Part shown: piece after piece, positions 8,685 through 17,104 of the stretch
How positions within the stretch are numbered: the stretch's first letter is position 1
Layout of the letters: each line of letters begins with the position of its first letter
From: Microbispora hainanensis
Lineage (GTDB): Bacteria > Actinomycetota > Actinomycetes > Streptosporangiales > Streptosporangiaceae
Length of the DNA stretch: 64,000 nucleotides
NCBI RefSeq assembly: GCF_006874475.1
Contig: NZ_VIRM01000018.1
Span: 62,001-126,000 of the forward strand
Reading direction: 5' to 3'
Program-made: the position numbers and the translations under genes
Notes under the pieces: generated by a model
Told to the model about the DNA's origin: nothing
The model's database searches: none
What the model saw: the letters and a program-made list of their open reading frames with translations, nothing else

Positions 8685-8756
8685 AGAAGGTCCATACCTG
8701 TCTTCGAGCTCGGACGGGAAACGGATTGAGCCGGACGGGCCGGGCGCCCGCAGGGA

Positions 8757-9821
8757 TCAGGAACTGATCTGGACCCTGCTGTGGTCCCCGAGCACCAGCC
8801 GGTGCGCCTTCGGCGTGTCCGGCGCCGGAGTGATCTCGACGTCGTGGCCGATCAGCGAGGCCTCGATCCGCCTGACCCCCTCGATGGACGAACGGGCGAG
8901 CACGATCGAGTATTCGATCTCGCTGCCGCTGACCACGCAGTCGGCGCCGATCGACGTGAACGGGCCGACATACGAACGGTCGATGACGGTCCCCGGACCG
9001 ATGACCACCGGGCCGACGATGCGCGAGCGGCGCACCGAGGCGCCGGCCTCCACCACGATGCGCCCGATGAGCTCGCAGTCCTCGGCGTGGCCGTCGACCC
9101 GGTGCTCCAGGGATTCCAGCACCAGCCGGTTCACCTCGAGCATGTCGGCGACGTTTCCGGTGTCCTTCCAGTATCCCGAGATGACCGCGGGCTCGACCTC
9201 ATGGCCGGCGTCGATGAGCCACTGGATGGCGTCGGTGATCTCCAGCTCCCCCCGCCAGGACGGCTTGAGCTCCGCCACGGCGTCGTGGATCGCCGGGGTG
9301 AACAGATAGACGCCGACCAGGGCGAGGTCGCTCTTCGGCTCGCGCGGCTTCTCCTCGAGGCCGACGACCCGGCCGTCGCCGGCCAGTTCCGCGACGCCGA
9401 ACTGGCGGGGATCGGACACCCGGGTGAGCATGATCTGCGCGCTCGGGCGCCGTTGCCGGAACCGTTCGACCAGGCTCTCGATGCCGCCCACGATGAAGTT
9501 GTCGCCCAGATACATGACGAAGTCGTCGTCGCCGAGGTAGTCGCGGGCGATCAGGACGGCATGCGCCAGCCCCAGCGGCGCCTCCTGCCTGAGGTAGCTC
9601 GCCTGCAGGCCGAACCGGGACCCGTCGCCCACCGCCGCCTCGATCTCGTCCTGGGTGTCGCCCACGACGATGCCGACCTCGCTGATGCCGGCCGCCGCGA
9701 TCGACTCGAGACCGTAGAACAGGACGGGCTTGTTGGCCACCGGGACGAGTTGCTTCGCGCGCGTGTGGGTGATGGGCCGCAGCCGGGTGCCGGATCCGCC
9801 CGCGAGCACGAGGGCCTTCAT
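8757..9821 (-). CDS. rmlA: Glucose-1-phosphate thymidylyltransferase, long form
   Basis: A 354-residue dTDP-glucose pyrophosphorylase. The signature LAGGSGTRLRPITHTRAKQL at the N-terminus, the lysine in VPVANKPVLFYGLE and MYLGDNFIVGG with the metal aspartate identify the catalytic domain (about 1-235). The C-terminal part (about 245-354) shows left-handed beta-helix hexapeptides such as VVIGPGTVIDRSYVGPFTSIG, so this is the long-form enzyme common in actinomycete deoxysugar clusters. It starts one base after the sugar transferase stop and catalyses the first dedicated step of the dTDP-sugar pathway. Confidence 0.93.
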   Translation of the reverse strand: MKALVLAGGSGTRLRPITHTRAKQLVPVANKPVLFYGLESIAAAGISEVGIVVGDTQDEIEAAVGDGSRFGLQASYLRQEAPLGLAHAVLIARDYLGDDDFVMYLGDNFIVGGIESLVERFRQRRPSAQIMLTRVSDPRQFGVAELAGDGRVVGLEEKPREPKSDLALVGVYLFTPAIHDAVAELKPSWRGELEITDAIQWLIDAGHEVEPAVISGYWKDTGNVADMLEVNRLVLESLEHRVDGHAEDCELIGRIVVEAGASVRRSRIVGPVVIGPGTVIDRSYVGPFTSIGADCVVSGSEIEYSIVLARSSIEGVRRIEASLIGHDVEITPAPDTPKAHRLVLGDHSRVQISS

Positions 9822-9822
9822 G

Positions 9823-11292
9823 TCAGTAGGCCCCCCTGCCGCTGGTGACCGCGGACCACGTCTTCCACAGGATCTGCAGGTCGAGCAGGAGCGACCAGTT
9901 CTCCACGTAACGCAGGTCCAGCCGGACCGACTCCTCCCAGGACAGGTCCGATCTGCCGCTGACCTGCCACAGTCCGGTCATGCCCGGCCGTACGACGAGG
10001 CGCCGGTGCACGTCCGTGCCATACCGCTCGACCTCCGCGGGCAGTGGCGGGCGCGGCCCGACGAGCGACATCTCCCCGCGCAGCACGTTGAGGAGCTGGG
10101 GCAACTCGTCCAGCGAGTAACGACGCAGCAGCAGGCCCACACGGGTGATGCGTGGATCGTTCCGAATCTTGAACAACACGCCGTCCGATTCGTTGGACGC
10201 GGCCAGCACCGGCCTGAGCCGCTCGGCGTCCATGACCATGGTCCGGAACTTCAGCATGTGGAACTCCCGGCCGTACCGGCCGATCCGGGTCTGCCGGAAC
10301 AGGGCGGGGCCGGGGCTGGTGGCGCGCACGACCGCCGCGATGGCCAGCATCGGGAAGAGCAGGACGAGCAGGGACGCGGCCGCCACGAACCTGTCGAAGC
10401 CGTTCTTGACGAGCCTCCGGGAGCCTTGGAGGTCGGGGTGCTCGACGTGCAGCAGCGGCATCCCCGCGACCGGGCGGACGCTGATGCGCGGACCCGCGAC
10501 GTCCATCAGCGCGGGGGCGACGAACAGTTCGGTCCCCCGCGACTCGATCCCCCAGGCGAGGCGGCGCAGCGCGGCACCGTGGAGTTCGGGACACGCGAGG
10601 ACCGCGACCGCCTCCGCGTCGACCTTGTCGACCACGGCGGGCACGTCCCGGAAGTCTCCGAGCACGGGCACGCCGTCGATGGCGGAGCGCTGCTTGCGAT
10701 ACTGCGTGCTCGGCACGCAGGCGGCCACCACCCGCATGCCGTGGTACGGCTGCCGCCTGAGCTGCTGCACGAGCTCGCGGATGGACTGCCGATGCCCCAC
10801 CGCCACGACCGGCCGCATGTACCGGCCCTTCATGCGGAGCCGATGCAGCCGCTTGCGCATGCGGTGCCGGGTCAGCAGCGTCAGCACCGTGACGAGCGGC
10901 AGCATCGCCATGACGTAGCTGCGGGCGACGTTCGTCTGCGTGAGGTACGCCCCGATCGCGACGGCCGCGATGAGGCCCAGACCCGCCTGGGCGACCGAGC
11001 GGAACTCCTCCGTCCCCTCACCGTGGGCGCGTCCGCGGTAGCCGCCGGCGACACCCACGACCAGAGGCCAGGCGATCGTCAGGGTCGCGCCGAACACGAG
11101 GTCGTACATCGGGATGAAGGCGCCGAACCACAGCCGCGTGCACTCGACACCGGCGAGGGCGACGACGGCGCAGAGCAGATCTCCGGCCAGAAGGATCTTC
11201 GAATAGGAACCCGACGACACGCTCACCGGCAGCCGCACATGGACTTCGCGGGGTAACTCCCCCGATTCCGCCAACTCCGTTTGCGATTCCAT
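9823..11292 (-). CDS. Polyprenyl-phosphate sugar-1-phosphate transferase (WbaP/WcaJ type)
   Basis: This 489-residue membrane enzyme starts glycan synthesis by moving a sugar 1-phosphate to undecaprenyl phosphate. About four hydrophobic segments fill residues 35-140, a CoA-binding-like soluble region with VAVGHRQSIRELV follows, then another membrane segment (FVAAASLLVLLFPMLAI). The C-terminal bacterial sugar-transferase domain has FRQTRIGRYGREFHMLKFRTM, SLDELPQLLNVLRGEMSLVG and RPGMTGLWQVSGRS. ATG 11292 is the best start since the family begins just before the first helix. It heads the operon containing rmlABD and the WecG-type gene. Confidence 0.93.
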   Translation of the reverse strand: MESQTELAESGELPREVHVRLPVSVSSGSYSKILLAGDLLCAVVALAGVECTRLWFGAFIPMYDLVFGATLTIAWPLVVGVAGGYRGRAHGEGTEEFRSVAQAGLGLIAAVAIGAYLTQTNVARSYVMAMLPLVTVLTLLTRHRMRKRLHRLRMKGRYMRPVVAVGHRQSIRELVQQLRRQPYHGMRVVAACVPSTQYRKQRSAIDGVPVLGDFRDVPAVVDKVDAEAVAVLACPELHGAALRRLAWGIESRGTELFVAPALMDVAGPRISVRPVAGMPLLHVEHPDLQGSRRLVKNGFDRFVAAASLLVLLFPMLAIAAVVRATSPGPALFRQTRIGRYGREFHMLKFRTMVMDAERLRPVLAASNESDGVLFKIRNDPRITRVGLLLRRYSLDELPQLLNVLRGEMSLVGPRPPLPAEVERYGTDVHRRLVVRPGMTGLWQVSGRSDLSWEESVRLDLRYVENWSLLLDLQILWKTWSAVTSGRGAY

Positions 11293-11738
11293 CTCACCGC
11301 GCCTAGGTAGTCGGACCGTCCAGGTGATTGACGCCTCTGGCGTCCCAAAGGTTGACCCATGACTCACCCATTTGAGGGCGTGCCCGCACGAGGATGATGT
11401 TAGACAGCGACCGATCAGTAGGGAACGTAAGCCACCTGTCCACAATTGGTCGCAATGACCCCGCGTGAAGGACTTGACGGGAACGGTCCAATATGGCATC
11501 ACCGGCCCCCGAGCATGGCATATGTCGCCACTAGAGCCGGTGCGCAACACGCCTGGACGGGTACCTCACACCGCCGGGAAGACCGGAGCGGCGGGCTCGC
11601 GTATGAGCGAATACCTACCTGCCTGCACCTCGAAAATGCTTTTTGGTCGAATCGACTCCGGAATCGGACTCGCCTTTACTCGCCGATTCAATGAAACCGG
11701 AATGAGATGCCGATTGGACGGGCCGGCGGCCAGGACTT
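11293..11738. other. 446-base gene-free region upstream of the sugar transferase operon
   Basis: The region lies between the start of the sugar transferase gene and the 3' end of a hypothetical gene and must hold the promoter of the polysaccharide operon. It is clearly less GC-rich than its surroundings around 11380-11460 and 11620-11710. Only short frames are present and none has codon use like a real gene. I could not identify a convincing -35/-10 pair or a terminator. Confidence 0.5.
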
Positions 11739-12140
11739 CTAGTCGTATTCCAGGTCGGGGAGAGGGGAGGGCGGCTCCGGGCTGCGCCACACGACGACGT
11801 AGTCCGACCGCGCGCTCGCGACCGCCGTGCTCAGACGTTCGAGGTCGAAGTCGGGCAGGTAGCGCAACCGGGCCAGGAAGTTCGCGTCCGTCGCCGAGTG
11901 CGGCACCACGCACCCCTCGCCCTCACGGTCGAGAAGGACGATGAAGACGTCCTCCGGGTGGCCGGGCGGCTCCTTCTCGCCGTGGCCGCCGACGCGTACC
12001 TCGACCACGTCCTCCCAAGCGAGTGCCTCGACGCTGCCGTCGGCGTAGTGACGTGTCACGCCTTCTTCGGTGACGTACACATAGGTGTCCGGCACAGGGT
12101 TCCCGTGCATGGCCGCGATTGTGACGACTTCAAGCGGCAT
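11739..12140 (-). CDS. Hypothetical acidic protein
   Basis: No family recognised. The 133-residue product is acidic and soluble, with an N-terminal beta-rich half (DTYVYVTEEGVTRHYADGS, then AWEDVVEVRVGG) and a C-terminal helix with LPDFDLERLSTAVASAR. The strand-turn pattern with a WEDV motif loosely recalls the small PH-like proteins of actinomycetes, but this is only an impression. ATG 12140 is chosen because upstream lies a 29-base tandem repeat that would otherwise be translated; ATG 12110 is an alternative. It follows the GntR gene in the same direction. Confidence 0.6.
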   Translation of the reverse strand: MPLEVVTIAAMHGNPVPDTYVYVTEEGVTRHYADGSVEALAWEDVVEVRVGGHGEKEPPGHPEDVFIVLLDREGEGCVVPHSATDANFLARLRYLPDFDLERLSTAVASARSDYVVVWRSPEPPSPLPDLEYD

Positions 12141-12141
12141 G

Positions 12142-12257
12142 GTGCAAGAGAATCGGCACCCAGGAGAGCCGTGCAAGAGAATCGGCACCCAGGAGAGCGG
12201 CGCAAGAGAATCGGCACCCAGGAGAGCGGTGCAAGGGAATCGGCACCGGGGAGAGCA
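12142..12257. repeat. Four tandem copies of a 29-bp repeat
   Basis: Units at 12142-12170, 12171-12199, 12200-12228 and 12229-12257 follow each other without spacer. The core GAGAATCGGCACCCAGGAGAG is nearly invariant in the first three, and the fourth diverges at a few bases. The unit is not a multiple of three, so it is not a coding repeat. It fills almost the whole gap between the GntR gene and the hypothetical gene at 11739. Confidence 0.9.
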
Positions 12258-12268
12258 CGGCGGGCGAA

Positions 12269-12883
12269 TCAGGCGTGCCGCCACCGCAGGTGCTCGCGCA
12301 CCGCGCGGACGGCCGCGTCCGCCGGTCCCTCGGTGATGACGCGCAGCAGCGCGGCGTGCTCCACGGCGAGCTCTCGGGGATCCTCGTAGGCGTGCCTGAG
12401 CCCGACCAGCCCGAGGCGCGTCTCGGCGGCGAGCGTGGCGTACAGGCGCTCAAGGCGGGGGCTGCCGACGGCGGCGACGAGCGCCTCGTGCAGCGCCATG
12501 TGCTCGGCCACCACGGCCGCCCAGGGCGCGCCGGCCGGCAGGCCGGACAGGCGGTCCAGCGCCTCCTCCGCCGCCGTCACGCGGCGCCCGGCGACGGCCC
12601 GCGCCATCAGCTCCTCCAGCGGCGCGCGCACGTACATGAGGTCGGCGAGGTCGGCGGAGGTGAGCACCGGGACGTACGCGCTGCGGTTGCGCTCGCGCCG
12701 CAGCAGTCCCTCATGGACGAGCAGCGCCAGCGCCTCCCGGACGGTGGGGCGGGCCACGCCGTATCGGGCGGACAGTTCCTGCTCGGGCAGCGCGGCCCCC
12801 GGCTCGATGTCCCCGGACAGCACCCGCTCGCGCAGCGCGGCGGCGAGCGCCTCGACGGTGGAGACGGGCCTCAGGGTGGTCAC
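12269..12883 (-). CDS. GntR family regulator, FCD domain (FadR subfamily)
   Basis: A 204-residue repressor-type regulator. The N-terminal winged helix (about 10-75) contains LPEQELSARYGVARPTVREAL, the GntR recognition helix, and the all-helical FCD ligand domain fills the rest. In that domain YVRAPLEELMARAVAG, HMALHEALVAAVGSPRL and HAALLRVITEGPADAAVRAVREHLR supply the usual Asp/His metal-ligand positions. It begins 9 bases after the stop of the EamA transporter and is therefore cotranscribed with it. A perfect FadR-type palindrome sits at the transporter promoter (13974-13984), so autoregulation and control of the transporter are likely. The effector is unknown. Confidence 0.92.
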   Translation of the reverse strand: MTTLRPVSTVEALAAALRERVLSGDIEPGAALPEQELSARYGVARPTVREALALLVHEGLLRRERNRSAYVPVLTSADLADLMYVRAPLEELMARAVAGRRVTAAEEALDRLSGLPAGAPWAAVVAEHMALHEALVAAVGSPRLERLYATLAAETRLGLVGLRHAYEDPRELAVEHAALLRVITEGPADAAVRAVREHLRWRHA

Positions 12884-12892
12884 GTGCCGAGC

Positions 12893-13966
12893 CTAGTGGG
12901 GGCTCCGGGCCGGCGCCTTCGGCGGTGCGGCGGCGTCCAAGTCGGCATCCAAGTCGGCATCCAAGTCGGCGTCCACGTCGGCGTCCGCGGTGGTGTCCAC
13001 GTCGGCGTCCGCGGTGGTGTCCACGTCGGTGTCCAAGTCGGTGTCCACGGCTGTGTCCACGGCTGTGTCCACGGCTGTGTCCGGCGTACGCGCCCGGGCG
13101 GGCAGCGCCACCACGACCAGCCCGAGGGCGAGCAGCACCAGACCGGCCCACGAGACGAGGGACAGGTGCTCGCGCAGCGCCACGACGCCCAGCAGGGCCG
13201 CGACGGCCGGCTCGGCCAGCGCGAGCGTGGCCGCCGTGGCGACGGGTGTGGTGCGCAGGCCCCGGCCGTACAGGAGGTAGGCCAGCCCCGTCGTGGCGCA
13301 GCCGAGGTAGAGCGCGGTGAGCAGGCCGCCCGGGCTCGCGAGCCAGCCCGGGCCGGTCAGGGCGAGCACCGGCAGCATGAGCACGGCCGCGCCGCCGAAC
13401 ATGACGCCCATGACCGTCCCCGACTCCATGCCCCCGCCGATGGCCCGGGCCGCCACGACCGCGTAGAAGGCGTACAGGAGCCCGCCGAGGAGGGCGAGCG
13501 CGACGCCGCCCGCGTCCACGCCGCCCGTTCCCCGCCCGCCGGTGACGAGCACCGCGCATCCCGCGACCGCGGCGGCCGTGGCGAGCGCCCAGCGCCCGCT
13601 CGGCCGCTCGTGCCCGACGATCCAGGACAGCAGCCCGGTGAAGACCGGCCCGCTGCCGATGGCCACCACGGTGCCGACCGCCACGCCCGTCCTGCCGACG
13701 GCGGCGAAGTAGCACAACTGGTAGGCCGCGACCGCGGCGGCTCCGAAGATCAGCGACCGGCGCAGCGGCCCGCGCGCCGGAACGTTCCGGCCAGGGGCGC
13801 GGCGGTGCGCGACCAGCGCCAACGCCCCCAGCAGGGCCCCGCCGAGCACGAGCCTGGCCGCGGCCAGCGAGACGGAACCGGCGGTGGCGAGGGTGCCCAC
13901 GGTGCCCGCGGTCCCCCACAGGACGGCCGCCGCCACCACGGCGAGCGGGCCCGATCGTGAGTTCAT
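12893..13966 (-). CDS. EamA/DMT family transporter with Asp-repeat tail
   Basis: This 357-residue inner-membrane protein has ten predicted helices in two five-helix EamA halves (VLWGTAGTVGTLATAG near the start; GGLLYAFYAVVAARAIGGG opening the second half). Members export small metabolites or amino acids. The last 60 residues are unusual: a run of two- to four-residue Asp-x units (DTAVDTAVDTAVDT, then DVDADLDADLDADLDA) forms a strongly acidic cytoplasmic tail absent from normal members. ATG 13966 is preferred over TTG 13984 because the latter lies in the operator. The gene is first in an operon with the GntR gene. Confidence 0.9.
   Translation of the reverse strand: MNSRSGPLAVVAAAVLWGTAGTVGTLATAGSVSLAAARLVLGGALLGALALVAHRRAPGRNVPARGPLRRSLIFGAAAVAAYQLCYFAAVGRTGVAVGTVVAIGSGPVFTGLLSWIVGHERPSGRWALATAAAVAGCAVLVTGGRGTGGVDAGGVALALLGGLLYAFYAVVAARAIGGGMESGTVMGVMFGGAAVLMLPVLALTGPGWLASPGGLLTALYLGCATTGLAYLLYGRGLRTTPVATAATLALAEPAVAALLGVVALREHLSLVSWAGLVLLALGLVVVALPARARTPDTAVDTAVDTAVDTDLDTDVDTTADADVDTTADADVDADLDADLDADLDAAAPPKAPARSPH
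12931..13081. repeat. In-frame short repeats coding for an Asp-rich tail
   Basis: About 150 bases consist of degenerate 12-base and 6-base units of the GTCCAAGTCGGC / GTGTCCACGGCT type, all in frame with the EamA gene. They expand into alternating Asp and Thr/Val/Ala/Leu residues. The near identity of neighbouring units implies recent slippage. Confidence 0.85.
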
Positions 13967-13973
13967 GGGAGGA

Positions 13974-13984
13974 TTGTCTGACAA
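13974..13984. promoter_or_regulatory. Predicted GntR (FadR-type) operator
   Basis: TTGTCTGACAA is a perfect 5+1+5 palindrome and matches the published TNGTNNNACNA consensus of FadR-type GntR regulators. It lies 7 bases before the ATG of the EamA gene, whose operon encodes such a regulator, so binding would block transcription or early elongation. Confidence 0.7.
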
Positions 13985-14141
13985 CTAGACAGGCATGAGC
14001 AAGCAATTTCCCCCCGGAACGTTGAGACTGTCCCGATATGGGCTGTGGCCCAAGTCGTTAGGAACGATCCCTGGTGACGGGACTCACCGATTGCTATGGT
14101 TTCGCCACTGTTAACACATATGTAACCGACGGGCAGGTCTA

Positions 14142-16265
14142 ATGGCTGGTCGGAAACGGTCCATCCGCTTCAAGATATTCGCGATTCTGCTGGTGCCTGT
14201 GACCGCCCTGGTGGTGATCTGGGGGTTCGCCGCCAAGCTGACCATCGAGCAGGGGCAGCAGCTCCTGCGCATTCAGAAGGTCTATGACAACGTCGTCTCT
14301 CCCGTCGCTGAAGCCATCAACGAGCTGCAGACCGAGCGGTTCGTGTCGGTGAGCTACCTCGCCTGGCGCACCTCGTCGCTGCGCACCGATCTCCAGGTGC
14401 AGCGCCGCAAGACCGACGCCGCCGCCGTCGTGCTGACCCGCCTGTCGGAGCAGGCCAGGGACGAGACGCCTCCCGCCATGTGGGACCGGGTCCAGGACCT
14501 GATCCGGCAGATGGAGCGGCTCGACGTCCTGCGCGGCCAGATCGACGACCATCGGCTCACCCGCCTCGACGCGATCGAGGAGTACAGCTTGGTCGTCGAG
14601 ACGGCCCACCAGGTGTACGACCGGCTGATGATCTCCCCGGACATCGACATCATCGAGCAGGCCAAGGCGCTCATCCTGATCACCCGCAGCCGCGAGCTGG
14701 TCAGCCAGCAGTCCGCGCTCGTGCTGGGCGCGCAGGCGGCCGGGCGGATGACGCAGGACGAGCGCGACGCCTTCTCGGGCATGGTCGGCAAGCGCCGCCT
14801 GCTCTACCAGCTCGGCACGAGCCAGCTCGACGCCGGCCTGCTCAAGCAATACGGCGCGCTCAACTCCACCCCGGTCTACACGGCGTTCATCGCGCTGGAG
14901 GGCGACGTGATCGCCCGGGTGCGGCCGGGTCAGCCGCTCCCGCCGGAGGCCATCGCCTGGCCCACGACGGCCCAGGCCCTGACCCGCCAGCTCACCGAGA
15001 CGACCAACGCCGCCGCCGACGCGACCGCCGCCAGCGCCGCGCCGCTGGCGCGGAGCGTGCTCTGGGACATCGGCGTCGTCGGCGGGCTCGGCCTCGCGGC
15101 CGTGCTCGCGACCGCGTTCATCTCCTTCCGGTTCGCCCGAACGGTGACCGGCGAGCTGAGCACCCTGCACCAGGCCGCGGCCGACCTGGCCGGGCGGCGG
15201 CTGCCCGACCTCGTACGGCGGCTGCGGCGCGGCGAGGACGTCGACGTGGCGGCCGTGACGCCGCCGGTGGTCCGGGCCAGCAGCACCGTCGAGGTCGAGA
15301 ACCTCGGACGCGCGTTCACCTCCGTGCAGCACACCGCCATCGAGGCGGCCGTCGGCCAGGCCGAGCTGCGCAAGGGTGTCAACAAGGTCTTCCTGAACCT
15401 GGCCCGGCGCAGCCAGTCGCTGCTGCAGCGCCAGCTCGGCATGCTGGACGGCCTGGAGAAGGAGATCAACGACCCCGACCTGCTGGAACGGCTGTTCGGC
15501 GTCGACCACCTCACCACCCGCATGCGCCGCCACGCGGAGGGCCTGATCATCCTGTCCGGCGCCGTCCCCGGCCGCGGCTGGCGCAGACCGGTGCGGCTGT
15601 ACGACGTGGCCCGCGCCGCCACCGAGGAGGTGGAGGACTACCTGCGGGTGGACGTGAACATGCCGCACGGCTACTCGCTCGCCGGCAGCAGCGTCACCGA
15701 CGTCGTCCACCTGCTCGCCGAGCTGATCGAGAACGCCACGGTCTTCTCCCCGCCGCAGACCCGCGTGCAGGTCAGGGGGGAACTGGTCGCCCGGGGCTTC
15801 GCCATCGAGGTCGAGGACCGCGGGCTCGGCATCCCTCCGGAGGAGCTGGCGCACCTCAACGCGCGGCTCGCCGACCCGCCGGAGTTCGACCTGGCCGACA
15901 GCGACAGGCTCGGGCTGTTCGTCGTCGGGCTGCTGGCCCGGCGGCACAACATCCGCGTCTCCCTGCGCACCTCGCCGTACGGCGGGACGAGCGCCGTGCT
16001 CCTGCTCCCGCAGGAGATCGTGGTGGAGAACGACACCAGGGAGCCGGTGGTCGAGCGCCTCGCCCAGCCGGACACCCCGCCCCCCGCCCTGGCCCTCACG
16101 CCGCCGATCGGCGGCGGCGCCCAGGACTCCCTCCCCCGCCGGGTGCGGCAGGCCAGCCTGGCGCCCCAGCTCAAGCCACAGCTCAAGCCACAGCTCAAGG
16201 AGGAGCGGGGCGACCTGTACTCCTCCTTCCAGGCGGGCTGGCAACGCGGTCAGGAGGACTCGTGA
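14142..16265 (+). CDS. Conservon-type sensor histidine kinase (CvnA-like, nitrate/nitrite-sensing domain)
   Basis: This 707-residue membrane kinase has a first helix at about 10-30 (FKIFAILLVPVTALVVIWGF), a long extracellular NIT-type helical domain with LQTERFVSVSYLAW and a second helix near 305-328. The atypical dimerisation region NLARRSQSLLQRQLGMLDGL and the ATPase domain with ELIENATVFSPP (N box) and DRGLGIPPEEL (G1 box) follow. This is the CvnA layout of actinomycete conservons, where the kinase works with a roadblock protein, a DUF742 protein and a Ras-like GTPase. The Pro-rich tail has a short KPQLKPQLK repeat. It overlaps the DUF742 start. The roadblock and GTPase genes are missing here. 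Confidence 0.9.
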   Translation: MAGRKRSIRFKIFAILLVPVTALVVIWGFAAKLTIEQGQQLLRIQKVYDNVVSPVAEAINELQTERFVSVSYLAWRTSSLRTDLQVQRRKTDAAAVVLTRLSEQARDETPPAMWDRVQDLIRQMERLDVLRGQIDDHRLTRLDAIEEYSLVVETAHQVYDRLMISPDIDIIEQAKALILITRSRELVSQQSALVLGAQAAGRMTQDERDAFSGMVGKRRLLYQLGTSQLDAGLLKQYGALNSTPVYTAFIALEGDVIARVRPGQPLPPEAIAWPTTAQALTRQLTETTNAAADATAASAAPLARSVLWDIGVVGGLGLAAVLATAFISFRFARTVTGELSTLHQAAADLAGRRLPDLVRRLRRGEDVDVAAVTPPVVRASSTVEVENLGRAFTSVQHTAIEAAVGQAELRKGVNKVFLNLARRSQSLLQRQLGMLDGLEKEINDPDLLERLFGVDHLTTRMRRHAEGLIILSGAVPGRGWRRPVRLYDVARAATEEVEDYLRVDVNMPHGYSLAGSSVTDVVHLLAELIENATVFSPPQTRVQVRGELVARGFAIEVEDRGLGIPPEELAHLNARLADPPEFDLADSDRLGLFVVGLLARRHNIRVSLRTSPYGGTSAVLLLPQEIVVENDTREPVVERLAQPDTPPPALALTPPIGGGAQDSLPRRVRQASLAPQLKPQLKPQLKEERGDLYSSFQAGWQRGQEDS

Positions 16266-16615
16266 CCGAACACGAGGACGGGCCGCTGCTGCGCCCCTAC
16301 ACGCTCACCCGTGGCCGTACGCGGCCGAGCGGGCCCGACTTCGACCTGATGACCGTGATCAGGACGGCTTCCGCGGCGTACAGCGGGATCTCCGGGCTGG
16401 CCCCCGAGCACTGGCGGATCCTGCAGCTGTGCCGGGTCCCGCTTTCCGTGGCCGACCTGGCCTCGGATCTCGGCCTGTCGCTCAACGTCGTACGCATCCT
16501 GCTGAGCGACCTGCGCGACCAGGGGCTGATCACCGCGCGGCCGCAGGCCACGGTCGCCCAGCTGCCCGAGGAACGCATCCTCCGCGAGGTGATCCAGGGA
16601 CTCCAGGCGCTGTGA
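16262..16615 (+). CDS. DUF742 protein (CvnC-like)
   Basis: This 117-residue protein begins with a GTG that overlaps the kinase stop (GTGA). It has the DUF742 layout: LLRPYTLTRGRTRP at the N-terminus, then a winged-helix fold with LCRVPLSVADLASDLGL, VVRILLSDLRDQGLI and the C-terminal ILREVIQGLQAL. In complete conservons it is the third member (CvnC) of the complex with CvnA, CvnB and the GTPase CvnD at the membrane. Here it is the last gene of a two-gene unit, with a convergent gene starting four bases beyond its stop. Confidence 0.9.
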   Translation: MTEHEDGPLLRPYTLTRGRTRPSGPDFDLMTVIRTASAAYSGISGLAPEHWRILQLCRVPLSVADLASDLGLSLNVVRILLSDLRDQGLITARPQATVAQLPEERILREVIQGLQAL

Positions 16616-16619
16616 GGCG

Positions 16620-17024
16620 TCAGGAGTCCTCCTCACAGGACTCGATGAGCCGCTGCACGTGCCAGCGGGCCGGTGTCGTCAGCTCGTCGACGTAGCGGTC
16701 CAGCAGGGCCGCGCACGCCGTCGCGTCGGCGGTCTCGACCGGCGGCAGGACGAGGATCTCCTCCTCGCCGTCCAGCACAAGGCCGCCCCGCACGCTGAAC
16801 ATCCCCTCGCCGGCCGCGACGGCGGTCTCGAACACGAGGTCGTGCCCCGGGAGCGCCAGCGCGGCGCCGAGCCGTACGACGGGCCCTGCCAGGTCGGAGA
16901 CGGGCTCGGCGCGGACGTGGGGGAAGAAGTCGCGGGAGACGGACCGCCCCATCTCGCTGAACCTCGCCGCCGTTCGCATCAACGCTTTCAGGAGTTCGGC
17001 GGCGACCTGACTGTTGGCGTCCAC
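16620..17024 (-). CDS. Hypothetical protein
   Basis: No family recognised. The 134-residue soluble protein starts with a helix (VAAELLKALMRTAARFSEMG), continues with a beta-rich central part (VRLGAALALPGHDLVFETAV, then GLVLDGEEEILVLPP) and ends in an acidic helix with RLIESCEEDS. GTG 17024 is proposed; GTG 17042 is equally possible, since neither has a strong ribosome site. It converges on the conservon unit with a 4-base gap. The absence of a roadblock gene in that conservon makes a functional link tempting, but the sequence does not resemble the roadblock/LC7 family to my eye. Confidence 0.6.
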   Translation of the reverse strand: MDANSQVAAELLKALMRTAARFSEMGRSVSRDFFPHVRAEPVSDLAGPVVRLGAALALPGHDLVFETAVAAGEGMFSVRGGLVLDGEEEILVLPPVETADATACAALLDRYVDELTTPARWHVQRLIESCEEDS

Positions 17025-17104
17025 CCCCGCAGGGTAGATCACGGAAAGTTGCGGTTTGGCCAAATATTTAGGTTGGACCGGAGATTTGGCCGGAAAGGGC
17101 GGCC

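Noticed and set aside
12142-12257. Possible CRISPR array
   Set aside because: The 29-bp units are directly adjacent with no spacers and no cas genes are near.
16620-17024. Hypothetical gene as the missing roadblock (CvnB) protein of the conservon
   Set aside because: It is on the opposite strand and lacks the roadblock/LC7 sequence pattern.
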